From Capitulum mitella (lineage: Eukaryota > Arthropoda > Thecostraca > Pollicipedomorpha > Pollicipedidae), in assembly GCA_030062745.1 (NCBI GenBank), contig CP099848.1:13677568-13741567 (forward strand): a stretch of 64,000 nt of DNA, written 5' to 3'. The notes beneath the pieces are model-generated. The model did no database searches. It had not been told where the DNA came from and saw only the letters and a list, made by a program, of their open reading frames with translations. Positions 33,108 to 46,100 of this stretch are shown here, piece after piece (position 1 is the stretch's first letter; each line of letters begins with the position of its first letter). The position numbers were made by a program, and so were the translations under genes.

Positions 33108-35532
33108 ATGACGTTGTTTTGCATCGTTGTAAGAGATTTAGATTTTTCTCATTGGTGCATTTGAGGACTGGCAGTGGCAGTGCCTATGGGCCCATGTGCC
33201 AGCCCCCGTTTTCGGTCCCCTTTGTGACGTCACTGGTTGTCGGCAGGTACGGCCGGGCCGTGTTTGACGGCCTGCTGATGCGGTACGAGGAGCCGGACAG
33301 CCGGAACCGCTGGGACAGCCCGCTGCTGACCGTGCAGCCGGACGAGCCGACCCCGCACGAGGCGGTGCTGCGCGCCCTGCTGGAGACGCCCGGGCCGCGG
33401 CCCAACCAGTCCACCCAGAACGTGCGTGTGGTGACTGTGCCGCGATCGGAGCCCGCCCGGTCTGGTGTCGCCGTAACGCCGCCCAAGTGTTGTCTGCTGC
33501 TGTGCTGGGCTGTCTGCTCGCCTGACGCCCGGCGTGGTCTGCGGAGCGATGTGTCGACTGTTGTTCCGCCATAGCCGACCGGCCTTGAGTGCTCAGTCGA
33601 CGGCCGGGACGAATGAGAACAACTGTTAGCATAAATATAACTGCCTGTCCTAAAGTTGCTAACACAAAGTGTTGATGGTGGGATACTGCGTCAGTGGCTG
33701 CTGGACGATCTCTGCCGTGCTGTCCGGCTGAGATGGTTCCGTCCCGTGACCGGCCGACTCCCCCTGTCACAGACCGATGGCAAGCGCCGGGCATTAAGCA
33801 GTGCTTGAAACACGCCGCGTTCCGATGTTTGGCCCGACCTGTCGTCTGGCCGTGGTGGTGGCGGTGCGCGAGCTTTCAGAGGTGCCCTCCTATTTCAGCC
33901 GGCGCTGGCGCCGACAAACTTTCTGTTCGAGTTGGACCGTCTGACCCAGGATGTGGTGAAGGTAAGTGGAGACGCTATGTGGAGCCGGCGGCGCTCGGAG
34001 GGCGGAGGTGCTGGGGTTCTGTCGCAACTCTGGGCGCAGTGCTGTGTTGTTAGCTGCCGTCGTGTGTTTCAGTTTGCCCGTCAGCCCGTCGTGTGACAAG
34101 GAATGTGAGTGGATGGCAGACTTGTGAGCGATTCAGAATCGAATCAGAATCGGTGCGCTATGTAAAATTTGTAAATGAGATTTGGAATCGGGATAATTTT
34201 TGGGCCAGAAATCACAATCGAATCATTTCCCTAAGTTGTTGGGAATCAGCTGCTGAAGTCGATTCCCAAATGCATATTCATTTGAATAAACACTGTTTAT
34301 ATAGTAAATGACCATTTTTTATCAATGTTTATGACAATAATCACGATATCTGCCAGCATTCAGGAACGAAGTTAGAATAGGAAATAAAAATCCTCGTTAT
34401 GATACAATGGGATATGAAGTATTTCCCTTACTGTTGTCATAACTGTGTACATTCTGCATCATTCATTAATGCTGGGGCCATAAGTGCACGTGGTTAGAAT
34501 CTATTCCAATGCTAAATTATGTTTACAGCCGTCCACCCATATTCTTACCTATGCGGGGCAGGCAACCTATCCCAAATGCCAGCTCCCAATCCTTATTTTT
34601 GGTGTGGTTTTCGGTCTTGAAGCTACCGTTTTGCCCAGTACTTTCCTGCGATGTGTAGTGGATCTTAGGACAATACAAGACTCACAGATATGGCTGCTGC
34701 ATTTGTGACGGCAAAAAATGCACAAACAGTTTTCATGTTTTCGCATGGAACTTAAACGTGAATCACGTGAATTAAATCGATCACAGCAGTTGAAATGGTC
34801 CTTGAATCAGAATCAAATCGATTGTTTGTGTTCGTTGTGTTTAGGAATCGGCACCAGAATTTCCCTGTTGGGTTGTGAATCAGAATCGAATTGATTCCCA
34901 GTTTCGTGACTCGCTCACAAGTCTGGTAGATGGCTAGTCGGTGTTTGGCATATTTGTACTTACCTCTGGAAACATAGTCTTCTTCATGCTGCGTCCAGAA
35001 TCACAAAATGTAGTGATGTTTTGGAGTTATGTTTCAAAATCGGTTAGTATGCAGCTGTCAACCCCTCTGTAACCTGGCTGACGGCCTCTAACAATTTCGT
35101 ACGCTGTGGGTTTTTTCCTCTCTGAAGTGCAAGGACCGATAAGGGATCTGAGCCAAAACATGTAACCCTTCCCCTGAACTAAGGTCGATGTTGGTCGAGC
35201 CAGAAGGACATGTGACCGTTTCCCGGAGCCTCAGGCTGATGGTGGTACCTGTCCCTCGCTGTGTGACGTTCCCCTCGGCCCGCCGGCGCCCCGCGCCCTG
35301 AGCGGCCCCGTGCCGTCGGCAGGCGATCGTGGCCGGCCAGGGGTCGGCAGTGGAGGGCGAGAGCCTGGCTGTGCCGTTGACCGCCGAGCGCTACCTGGTG
35401 AGCCGCCGCCAGACGCTGGCGCAGCTGTCGCGCGCGCGGCGCCAGTTCGTCTCCTACATGAAGACGCACCCGGCCGAGCCGAACGCTGTGCCGACCCTGT
35501 TCGTGCAGTACCTGAACAGGACGGACCGGTGA
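31319..35532 (+). CDS. KTI12: KTI12 homologue, Elongator-associated P-loop ATPase
   Basis: KTI12 binds Elongator and tRNA and is needed for wobble-uridine (mcm5/ncm5) modification; it is related to the PSTK kinase. Exons 31319-31469, 31800-31851, 32740-32913, 33247-33421, 33899-33961 and 35323-35532 join in phase to 274 residues (human 354; the human linker after the first domain is longer). The protein starts MPLVVFTGYPASGKSKRSKE, with the Walker A GYPASGKS at residues 8-15. DIVILDALNYIKGYRYEL is the conserved core, followed by YEEPDSRNRWDSPL, NQSTQN, FLFELDRLTQDV and the C-terminal RRQFVSYMKTHP block. All are family signatures. Exons 1-3 are AT-rich and CpG-poor while exons 4-6 are strongly GC-rich, an abrupt switch inside one gene. 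A hAT-like element occupies the last intron. Start and stop are unambiguous. Confidence 0.95.
34117..34925. mobile_element. hAT-like non-autonomous element in the last KTI12 intron
   Basis: The terminal inverted repeat CAGACTTGTGAGCGA is identical at both ends. The flanks GTGGATGG (34109-34116) and GTAGATGG (34926-34933) match at 7 of 8 bases. Subterminal regions are packed with the words GAATCGAATCAGAATCG and GAATCGATT, typical of transposase-binding repeats. At 809 bp with no transposase frame, it is a deletion derivative or MITE. Confidence 0.85.
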
Positions 35533-38500
35533 CGGCGGCCTCCTGCTGTGGCCGGACGGGGACGGGCCACACAGAGCCCGCTCCGCCCTCTGTGTCCCAC
35601 CGCTCGGTCACCTCTGGTCAGATGCGGTGCTTTGAAGCCGCAAATGTGATGTGCTAATCTCGCCACACGTAATACAGATTTACTCAGCGCTGCTTTTCGT
35701 TTCAACGTTACGCGCGGTTTTTTCTTTCGTATAATGCCATGTGACGAATCCGTTGCGCAGGTTGCCAGTGAATGTAAATGCGACGTGCGATCTTACTGCA
35801 TTTGGTCTCCCGTTCAGAGACCTGCGAAAGGTTTCGCGTCGCTTCTCAGTTGGACGGAATATTCCAGGAAGGAGACGGGAACGGAGGTGGTAAATGTGTC
35901 AGCAAATGAAATAGCTGGTTAAGTATTTCTCTGCAGCAACAACTAGAGTTCGGGAACCGTAAACAACACATATTGTGAAGTCAAGTAGGCTGCATGGCAT
36001 GCCCAAAACTGCTGGGCTCGGCTGGCAGGAACTAGTGTTAAGCGTAACCCTGCATCAGTGCCAATATTTGGGCGGGGCATTGATCGATTTTAAGACGCAG
36101 TCAGTGCGAAGGAACTGCATCATGTGGAAAGTAAAATACAGTCAAAATCAGGAAGCAGGACGATCCAGAAAATTGTATTGATTCCTCTGTTACTCTCACG
36201 AATATTGGCCTAGCGAAAACATGCCAGTTAGGACCAAGCCTACTATATCTGGTTCCCTCCAAATTCGTCGTCCAGGTGGTTAAAATTGAGGGAGCCCAAA
36301 CACGCGCAGACCCTGTTGCAGCGATTACGTAACGCCCTCACGGATAAGAATGCAGCGCGAAGAGAAAGCACAAGAGCCCGCTCTCACGCGGCGTGATTCC
36401 GTGAAAACGCCTCCTGTGTCGGCTGGTGTTCGGGTTTCCGGAGGAAGGGGATAGACTGAATGATTCACGCATGATTTGTCAACGTCCTGAATCTCGTACG
36501 GCTTCACCGATGCAGGCTGGAGTATGGCGAGCACCGATTTTGGAAACACCAGTGGAGCAACTGGTGCGAAAGACGCAGATCTTGGTAGAGCTGAAAGTAA
36601 ACCATCCTTATTAACGAACCGAGCAATGGTAAAACGTGCGAGACAGATGCGAAGTCCCTTCCGTGAACATTGCGGAACCTGTATCTCTTGGGCGGCAGAC
36701 AGCCAATTTGGACTTGCGTATTCGGTACATCGCCAGTTTTATGTGCGCGGCATTAGCTCGAGTTCGTACAGCTGATGGCATGCTTTCGAATATGGCGGCC
36801 CGTGCTAACATGGACCTAATGCACGACGTGTAAGATGGCTGCGATGTTTTGGTACATCGTCATCCTTGAAATGCAGGTTAAGCTATTGCTAGTGCACACA
36901 TCCCTGCTAATTTTGATGACGCTTTGTCTCAAGTCTCTTGTATATCGCCATTGGTTCTTAGATCATGACGGTTGTCGAGAACTCTGGGATGGCGAGGGCG
37001 GATATCTACCCGGTTGTCGGGATTAACCAAACTTACACATGTTTCAACTACCGTAATATGGAAGGTAAACGTTCGTTACATGTTTCCGGGAACACGGCAC
37101 GGCAAAACGAAGTGAATGATTTGTCGTGATGACCTAATTCGTTACGAGGAAATTAACATTTTGAAACAGGCTATTGTCCAGGCACGACCCTAACCAGTCA
37201 CTCAGACTCAGTTCGGTGACAAGACAGGGAGACGCGAATTTAATTTTTGAATACAGCGGAACAGTTGGTATGCAATGGCAATGCTTGCAAAGGTGGGTCC
37301 GTAACACTCTTGGATCAATGCACGAATTTAGAAATTCAGTTAAGCTGCGCCGGCTGGCTCTGCTGCCCGCTGATGCACCGGAACTGCGAGGGGCTCGGCC
37401 GGCGGGACTGGCGGCTTTCGCCCGTTCACCGACATTCCGCGCGCCGGCCGGTTCCGCCGCCGCTCCCCGCTGGTTTCGACTGGCGGCCCGCGCCGGCGGA
37501 CCGCTGCATGATCTCAGCGGACATCAGAGCGGTCCGGCGCGACGCGATCAACCATCTGATGCTGAAATGGCTCACTCGAATGATGCCACCTCCCTCTTAC
37601 ATGTCAGGAAAGGAACACGAGATGAAGTACTGTACTGGTGGTCGACGTCCGCTGCCGCGATGCCTGCTTTCATCCGAACTGTATTTTACAGTCTTCGGCT
37701 CAATAGTTTCGTAAAATATGCACGGTATTGTTGTCCGGACCAGTCAAAAGCAGACTTGAAGAGTTGCACTGTGGTTCCAACGATAAGCCATCATCCCATA
37801 ATCCGGGTAAAGGACATACAAGAACTAACGCTTAGCACACGTAGCGTAGTTATCGCTGCACATTTGTGACGATTTCGCGCGTAGAGTGCAGAGCATTTTG
37901 GCGGGATTTTCTAAAACGCCCTTGTCGGTAACTATGATCTCACTGCGAAGTCATACATATTCACTTCGGCGTTTTTTCAGATTATGTGTCATCAAGCACA
38001 CATAAAATACACTCAAACTTATTGCACCGCGATCATTTTTTTTTTTTTCCATGACATTTTTCTATGATAGTGCTACCTACGAATTATTCCGCAGGAACGT
38101 TAAAAAAAAATAAAAATAGACCGGAGCTGCCCGCTCGCCCCGTGTCTCTAGATTGGCGGTGCCCAATCAATGCACTGGAGGTACCGGAACATTCACAAAG
38201 CCACACCCACGAGTACGTCAAGACAAACACAGCGTCGGTAAATGTTGCAGCAGGCCAGCCCGAGTCATGGTTCGTGAGTCTGCAAAGCGTGTAGGGCGAC
38301 GACCTTACTGGCTTTGGGAGATTTGAGCACTAACTCAACTCTGTGGTGCTGCATGGAAGACACCAAAATGGCTGTGGCCCTGCCAGCTCCAAAGACTCTC
38401 GCTCCAAAAACTCTCCTACGCATATGGTGCAGGTGTGTTATGCTAGTTTACCTATGTGAATCCCTAGATCTTGAGCCTTTGACTTTGAGCTGCGGCCATG

Positions 38501-40049
38501 ACATAAAATCTCTTGTTGGGCAACCCTTCCTGAGAAATTTTTAGTGGACTCCCCTCAGAACTTTCGTTGGGAATGTCACGTGTCACCCACTAGATTTTCT
38601 GGTCTCGTCTACGGCCCAAAGTTAGCCTTTCGCCGTTCCGAGCAAGGTGGTGCCAATAAGGCGATTTCGCCTACCGTGCTAACCTACTGACCTGAGCCCT
38701 GGCTGCCACCGCCGCCGTCGGCCGCATCAGCGCGCGCTGAGAAAGCGGCGATGCCGGTTTGACGGCCTGGCCTCGGCTGAAGGAGACCGGCGGATTTCTG
38801 CGTGCTCAGCTCAGTTTGGCGGCAGTGTCGTGCCCCGGCGGTTGGGGTCTCCTGTCCGGCGTCAGTTCGGAGTCTGCCTGACCTCGGTCCCGCGCTGAGT
38901 CGTGCACGAGGTAAGCGAGCCTGGGCACGGGGGACCTCGGCCGGACGGAGGGCGGCTGCGACCGCTGCCCGGCCCGGCCGTCCTCCAGCCAACAGCGCGG
39001 CGAGCAGCCGCAGGGGAGCCGGAAACAAGCCGAGTTGTCTGTGATCTGTGCTATAAGGTATACCAACCTGTTAGTAGCGTGTGCCACGAAGCCGAACAGA
39101 ACGCGATTCAATGTCCTATGGTCAGACCAGCTAGCCGTATTTTGTTTGACCGTTTTGGGGCTCCGTTGAGATGTTCTGTATCACTGTATCGGTCCGTAGC
39201 GTGCGGGCTTCTATCGTTTTCTGTTGCCTCGAAGCTGGTGGAGCTTGCATACGGGAATGTAAGTAAATGCTCACCAGGGTATGTAACCACACCCTTGACT
39301 CCCCGTAATTTGCGTAATTTTTCCGGCTGGCGGGGGCAAGGCGACCATTTTCAAGCGGTCAGCGCTAAGTTTGCGTTACGGCGATCGTTATATTTTCCCG
39401 TTATGAGGCGACCCCGCTACCAAATTCTTCATTCACACATACAAGCTTGAAATGCGAGATATATCCTGTAGTTTCCCAGCTTTTGACTTCTCTGTGCGTC
39501 GTACGCAAACAATGTCAGGTTTACTTGACACCTTGATCGGGGAATGATCATTGATTATTGAAAATGTAGTTAGTTAATCCCAATGGTTACATTTTATGAA
39601 GTTTACCAATGAAGCTTCTGCTTTCGTGTAATTCAAACGTCTCTTGAAGTACGTCCCACACATCTTAAACAGCTCCCCCCTCCGAAAATTGGTATTGGTG
39701 AGACCGTTTCTCTTGGTGGTCTTTCCATACCTCATTGTCCGTATCGCAATACCCTCAGAATCCGATCCTGAAAAGCCAGAAAGCAGCAGTGCTAGAACTG
39801 GAACTTCTGTCGGTAGAAACTGGTTGCTCATTACCGGAAGGGTTCTGCCGTAGTTTTCGCACCCATCCCTGATTCGTCCAAAGCAGCGTCGAAGCGGCAG
39901 CACGGACATTTAAACACGCTTCCTTGAGCACGTAGATACGCCGTGGGCAATGTGAACTTTACTAGCCCTCCTGGAACGACTTTTCCCCGAGTTTGAGTGT
40001 TGCCGTGCAGAGTTCTGAGGGGAGCTGACAAGTACCCTGGTCGCCGCAG
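35533..40049. other. Intergenic region between KTI12 and the nucleotidase-like gene
   Basis: Mostly AT-leaning sequence without recognisable genes. Two GC-rich blocks stand out: 37345-37570 (candidate exon, listed separately) and 38690-39040, a CpG-rich block that could be the promoter region or 5' UTR exon of the gene starting at 40103. T- and A-runs occur at 38038-38050 and 38100-38120. A possible 5' UTR acceptor (TCGCCGCAG) ends at 40049, 53 bases before the start codon. Confidence 0.4.
37345..37570 (+). other. Unplaced GC-rich, Cys-rich candidate exon
   Basis: This is an isolated block with the composition of the window's real exons, starting after a TTCAG acceptor-like site. One frame reads LSCAGWLCCPLMHRNCEGLG and continues with ADRCMISADIRAVRRDA, open through about 37714 with mostly G/C third positions. 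A second frame is also open, so coding status is unproven. No family is recognised; a diverged Ig or other disulfide domain is conceivable. No donor with matching context was identified. Confidence 0.22.
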
Positions 40050-40102
40050 GAGCGACATCAGCGTCTCAGACCGGGCAGTACGGCTGACAGCACGGCGCCG
40101 TG

Positions 40103-43100
40103 ATGATGCGCTGGGTTATAGCCGCCGCGGCGCTGACGGCCGCCGTGAGTGGTCAGCAGCAGCCCTTCGAGCTGACCATAGTCCAATACCAGCACCCCAT
40201 CGCCAACGAACAGGTCAGCGCGCAGGTCACCGCAGGGCGGCCCTTCGCAGCGGACGGAATTGCGACGGTCACGAACCATCTGCGCAGTAGTGCATAGGCA
40301 TCCTTGTAGTTAGAGTGCAATGAGGTCTAGCCATACCCAAGTGCTAGGGAAGTTCTCTAGTAATGTGATCTTTAGTAATTCTGTGGTCTCGGCCAGAAAC
40401 ATGAGGGGCACTGTGAATATGTACTGTTAAGGTCTTGCAGTACAGCGCGTCATCCTCAGAGGCGAAGGTTCTCACCTGATGCTGTTTCCAGGAGTACTAC
40501 ATGACTCGCGTGATGCAGACGGTGGCGATCGCGGAGGCTCGGGGTCAGGGGAACGTGTTGGTTCTCAACACCGGCGGATCGACGTTACCCAACGCCACCG
40601 TCTCAGACTCCACTGTGTCGCCGGCGGCCACGGTAAGTCCCCGACCGACGCCCAGCTGCGACAGGGATCACGCCAGCCCAGACAGCGTGAGCGGCACTCG
40701 CAGAGAGACACACCGTCCGTGATTGCATCACTCAGGTGACAGTTTCGAAAAAAACGAAAAGGCAAAAGACGCCGCCCGGATCCGCGTGCCGTCATATACA
40801 GGAGCCCATCTTCGCTGCAAGTGCAAATCGCTGACGTAAGATTTGCTTCACATTTGCATTCATCTGTGTGCGTGACACAGTAAGTTTACTCATGTAAGTT
40901 TACATTTACTCATGTCATATGCAATTTTTCCGTACCAAATGGCGCCCAGTGCGGCCAGGGTCAGTTGGACCGTTTTTGAGCCTGCGCGCCACTGCCCCAG
41001 GCGCTGTCCCTGAGCGACTTCGACGGCGGCATGGAGGGCCTCAAGGCCCGCCTGATGTCGGCCGGCGAGAAGTTCGTGGCCGCCAACATGATGGCGCCCG
41101 GGCTGAGCGAGTACCTCTCCAAGTCAGAGGTGGTCGACATGGACGAGCAGCGAGTCGGAGTCATCGGCTACGTCTCGCCCTACCTGAACGTGAGTTCGCT
41201 CGGCCACAGTGCAGCGGGAGTGCCCGAGAGTGATGTCGTCCTGACTGAACGGGAGTCCGCTCGGCTGAGATGGAGAGTGCGCGGCGTGAGCGCCAGGGAG
41301 TGGGATCGGTTGCGCTGCAGTCTGGCCACACCAAGGAGGTGACGTTAAGGGCGAGCAACAGTTGCCGAGGCTGTTCACGGTGGAACCTTGAATAGCTTCA
41401 GATCGTTGGTGCTTGTCAGCCAAGTTCGTGGAACCGTGGATACAATTTTGTGATATTAGTAGTTACGGTAGAACTTGACGGACTGGCGTTCCGAATGTGT
41501 ATATACGGCGGTTGAGGTGGTTTCGACATTAGCAACCCCAGATGAAGTGAAGTCGTCCTATTTGCCCCTGCACGGGCTTTGTGCTTTCTCAAACTTCGAT
41601 GAAGTGATACAGCGATGATCTGGTGGCGCTACTTCTCTCCCGATGCGGTGCTGTTACTCCTATGAAGGGCGTCATGGTGAGACAGCGACACATGTCGACA
41701 GGTCCTCCTGGACGACGGTAATGCCACCATCGTGTCAGAGGTGGCTGCCGTCAGGGACGAGGTGCGCCGACTCAGGAACGCCGGCGTCCGCATTATTATC
41801 GGTGAGAACATCCACCTGCATTCGACTGGACTTCTGTAGCCGAGGAATGACTACTTTCCTTAATTCGCTCAGACGGCGAAATGATGAGTGAAGAGTATTC
41901 CGGAATTAATTTTTCGCTGTGACAACAGTGGCACATGATGCTTGTCATTCATGCCAGTATTCTGCGACAATCGAAGAGGAACTGTAGCCTTGACTGCCGT
42001 TCTGCGTCTGCGATGTCCAACCGCTGTAATTGGACATGTCTACGGGAAATCACGCAGTGTCGACTCGGATTCCGCTAACGGCGGCTCCTGTCGTCCTGCA
42101 GCCATGGGCAACGCCGGGCACGAGGCCAACATGGAGGTGGCCCGGAGAGCGCCAGATGTCGACATCGTCGTGTCGTCTCCGACGGAGGTCGCCACCGATG
42201 CCTTCCCCCAGATGGTCAGTACGTTCGGAGGCTCCGTCCCTGAGACTGCGATGTGAGCTGACCTGAATACTCGCTGCGTGAATGTGCAGGCGCACTGAAG
42301 TTCTTTTTTGCCGGTTGACGGTTCTTAACTTGTGTTAACCCGTGCGATTCTTTCAAAATGAAATCACTTGATAACATGGACCAGTTGACTGAAAAATACG
42401 AGGACAGAGAGGTACTGCACAATTACAGGCTGACATAAACAAGATCATGAGACTGACTAAAAATCACGGACAAGCAGGCAAAAGTGTATCGGTGCCCACC
42501 ACGGATCTACAAGACGCACCGATTTCTCGTCGCTCGTTCTGTCGGTCACTGACCACTGAACCACTGACGTTTCCGCGCCCGCCGCCAGGTGTCTCAGCCA
42601 TCCAACTCCGTGGTGCCCCTGCTGGAGATCCCCTCCACCAACGGCAACATGATTGGTGTCACTCGGCTCGTGTTCGACGCCAGCGGCCACCTGCTGAAGG
42701 GCATCGGTCTCTACAAGGCCGTGCGCGCCGAGGCTTCAGGCGAGTCGCGCACGCAAAGACGCCCCTCAGTGCTGGTCTCCGCGCCGGTTAACACGAAGGG
42801 TGGGATGGGAGGGGGGAGGGGGGCTGACGTTGCGTAGCGTCGGTGATGGCACTCCGAAAGACGGCCCCGCTACGCTTGCTAGTGTGAGACAACAGTGATG
42901 ACTTCCATCTTGTCACAGCCTCATGGTGCTTTGGTATAACGTAGTCCTAGTATAGTTGATCTCTGACCCTAGTACACGGAACGTTTGGTTGGCGACGCTG
43001 CTTGGTCCTTGCTATGCGGAAGCTCGGGTGACCAGCTATGTCCAGCCCTGGCTGCAGTGAGGTCCCGGGAGCCACCTGTGCCCGGCGCCACCTGTGCTGG

Positions 43101-46100
43101 AGCCCCATCGTCCACCGCACCATGCTCGCGGTGCCAGCTTGCTGTTTCCCCGGCGCAGACAACCTGGACGACGAGACGATCCGGATCCTGCAAATGGGGC
43201 CCGGCGAGCCCAGCGGCATGGCCCAGCTGAACGTGGCTGACAACGAGATCGCCGTGGGCGTGCCGGCGCCGGCGGCGGCGCCGGCGGCCGGCGCCCTGAA
43301 CCGGGTCCTCTCGAACGCGCCGCGCCTCATCTCGGGCCGACCGAACGACTGCGAGCGCGCCGAGTGCGACATGGGCAAGATCATCGCCGACGCCATCAAG
43401 TGGAGGGTGAGCGACCGCGCACGGCCTAAGCCGGCGAGCGGGCGCGTGACGCGTGACCGATGTATGACGCGTGACCGCGACCCATTTGACGCGTACCCAT
43501 GTACGTGTGCGGAGGCCGGTTTATACCGTGCTGATTGGAGGCTGATATTCACAGCGTGTGTCTCTCGAAGCGCGATGCCTTACCGTTCGTGGCGCGTCTG
43601 AGCGGTCGGCTTCGGCGAGGCGTCGCTGACTTGATGGGGACTGTTTCAGCTGGGCGGACGTATCAACGCGGCCCTGGTGGGCAGTGACGTCATGGATGGC
43701 GTCTGGGAAGGTATTACACCCCCAAACGGCCTCACGACTTTCGTTGTGTGTGTACCGGTCGTGTATCGTGCCTCATGGGCCTGATGTATACGAACCCGAA
43801 GAACATTTGGAAAAACTGTCTTCTAAAACGACATACCGTATCGAACTAGTCGAACAGATCTGAAATTGACTGTTCAATTAAGCTCGTTACACACGGGAGT
43901 TCGTGCTGGTATGCAGACTTCGTAAAAGAAAACGACGTGCGTGATGCATTTCTGGCTACCGGTGACGTACCTGCTGTTTGCGCTCGACGCTCCGAGCGTG
44001 TCTGTCCAACTGAGAGGCCGCAGAGCTTCTGTGTCACGCCGGCAGGCATCATTCGGGAGTCGGACGTGCACGAATCCGTCCAGGACGCCACGCTGTACCT
44101 GGGCCGACTGAGAGGCGGCCAGCTGCAGCAGCTGTTCGAGCACGCCGTCAGCGAGCGGGCCGAGTTCCTGCAGGTCGCAGGTAGGGCACCCAGCCAGAGC
44201 CAGCGTGAGTCTGGTGCTGGCACTAACTGCGGCTGAAGTGGCCGCTCACCACCCACATATCGCTGCTCTGGTGGACTTGGCACCAACGATCTGAGGTTGT
44301 CTCTGCCGGTAATGACGCAGCTTTAACCGCCAAGCCCTGGGGAAGTAATCCGCTAACTTGCATCTTTGAAGTCGGCCAAGGAAAATGACGTCAAGGGACA
44401 TCCCAGGTCACCCTTTAAAAACGCCACATCCAAAGACGCCGGCGGTCGCGCGAGACCGGCTCGCCGTGGGAAGCGGGCAGCCGTTGACGGCCACTGTGTC
44501 GCCAGGCGTGCACATGAACGTGGACCCGGACACGTACACCGTCTCCTCGCTGATGGTGGAGTGCGGCGCGTGCGTGCCCCGTCGTCTGCAGCGGCCCGAC
44601 CCCAGCCTGCCCTACACGCTGGCCTTCGTCACGGGCCGCAACACGCGCCCGTCCGTGTTCAGCGACGTGCACGACACCGGTGAGCGCCGACAGCACGGCG
44701 GGAACAGCTGGCCGCCGGCTGATGTCAGCTTACAGGCCTGAGTTTCGTGTTTTGTGTGTTGTGATTAGGGATGCACCGGATCGGGATTTTTCTAATCCGG
44801 CCGGATACCGGATGTGCCGGATCGGGTGCTGGATATCCGGCCGGATACCGGATATTATGGATAACTATATTTATTTAATATTTGTTGCTGGAAAATGAGA
44901 CGAAAAATGACTGCGCTGGAAAAGAAGGGTCCGAAAAACTGGAAAATAACCTCGCAACAACTCTGTATCCCTCAGAGTTATTGCGAGGTTTCCGCATGTT
45001 TCATTCTAAAAAAGAACAACTAAAGAACACAGCGATCATAGCGTAGATCACCGATCACCATCTCTGTCTGAAGGCAAAGGGCAAAGGCTCCAAAATGCGC
45101 AGAATGCCATTACAGCGCCTTGGTAGACCTCAAATATCTGGCTTGATAAGCATTCTGTACAAATACTACGGTGCGTCCACGGAAGTATATTGGCCTTTAA
45201 CCAGGGACGCAGCCAGGGATTTCTTGAGGAGGAGGCCCGGAGCCCAGTGTAAACTGAAATCACACGAAAACCGCCTGCTGAGAAGACGATGTGTAATGTT
45301 TTTCACAAAAAATGTGGGTCTAAGGACGAAGCCCGGGCCCCCGAGCCCGCCTTTGGCTGCGCCAATGCCCTTAACACTTGCCGGTATGGGGCCTTCTGCA
45401 TAAGGCGGATGTATAGGGGAGAGGGAGGTTGGTACGATCTCCCCAGCCATTTCAACACCTTGCGTCCTAGAGCGTCGCGGAAAAAAACAGCGTGTTGCAC
45501 GTGACGAGATCTCACGACTGGCATCCTTTCTCAAGGTCGCAGGTCAACGGACGATTTTCCACATCGGGTCAAATGTCAAAAATTGGCCGAAAGTGATACT
45601 TTCTGAGTTAAGTGCAAATGAACGTCAAAGAATAAATGATGATGAAACGGAACGGATACCACAATGTTCGTCAATCAATCATGAGTCTCTCTGTACACCA
45701 CATGATTGTATTTAACCCCTGGAGTCCGATCCAGGCCATGCTAGGCCAATCCTTGTCAAGCAGGGTCGTCGGTTTAAATGGGTTCTCGGAGCTGTAGAAG
45801 CATTTTTTTGTATACAGTTATAGATGCTGAAGTCAAATGTAGTATCTCAATTAACAAACACTATTGTCAAATAACATATAAAGGTCATCTTAGGTTACCC
45901 AAGGTCATCTGAATCCAATGGCCTAGGGTGACCTCGATTTAACTGAAAATCGTAACAAAGATACCTTAAAAGCGTTTTTCGAGTTGAGATCCAAAGCAAA
46001 GTCGAATTTTAGGCATGTCCTCGTACTGCAGACTCATCATTCCGCGGCCGACGCCGCTCTGCCCGTCGTAGCAAGTCAGGCGTCCGTTGCATTGCGCCCT

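Noticed and set aside
39574-39909. 111-codon reverse-strand open frame upstream of the nucleotidase-like gene
   Set aside because: No family resemblance, ordinary composition and no supporting splice signals.
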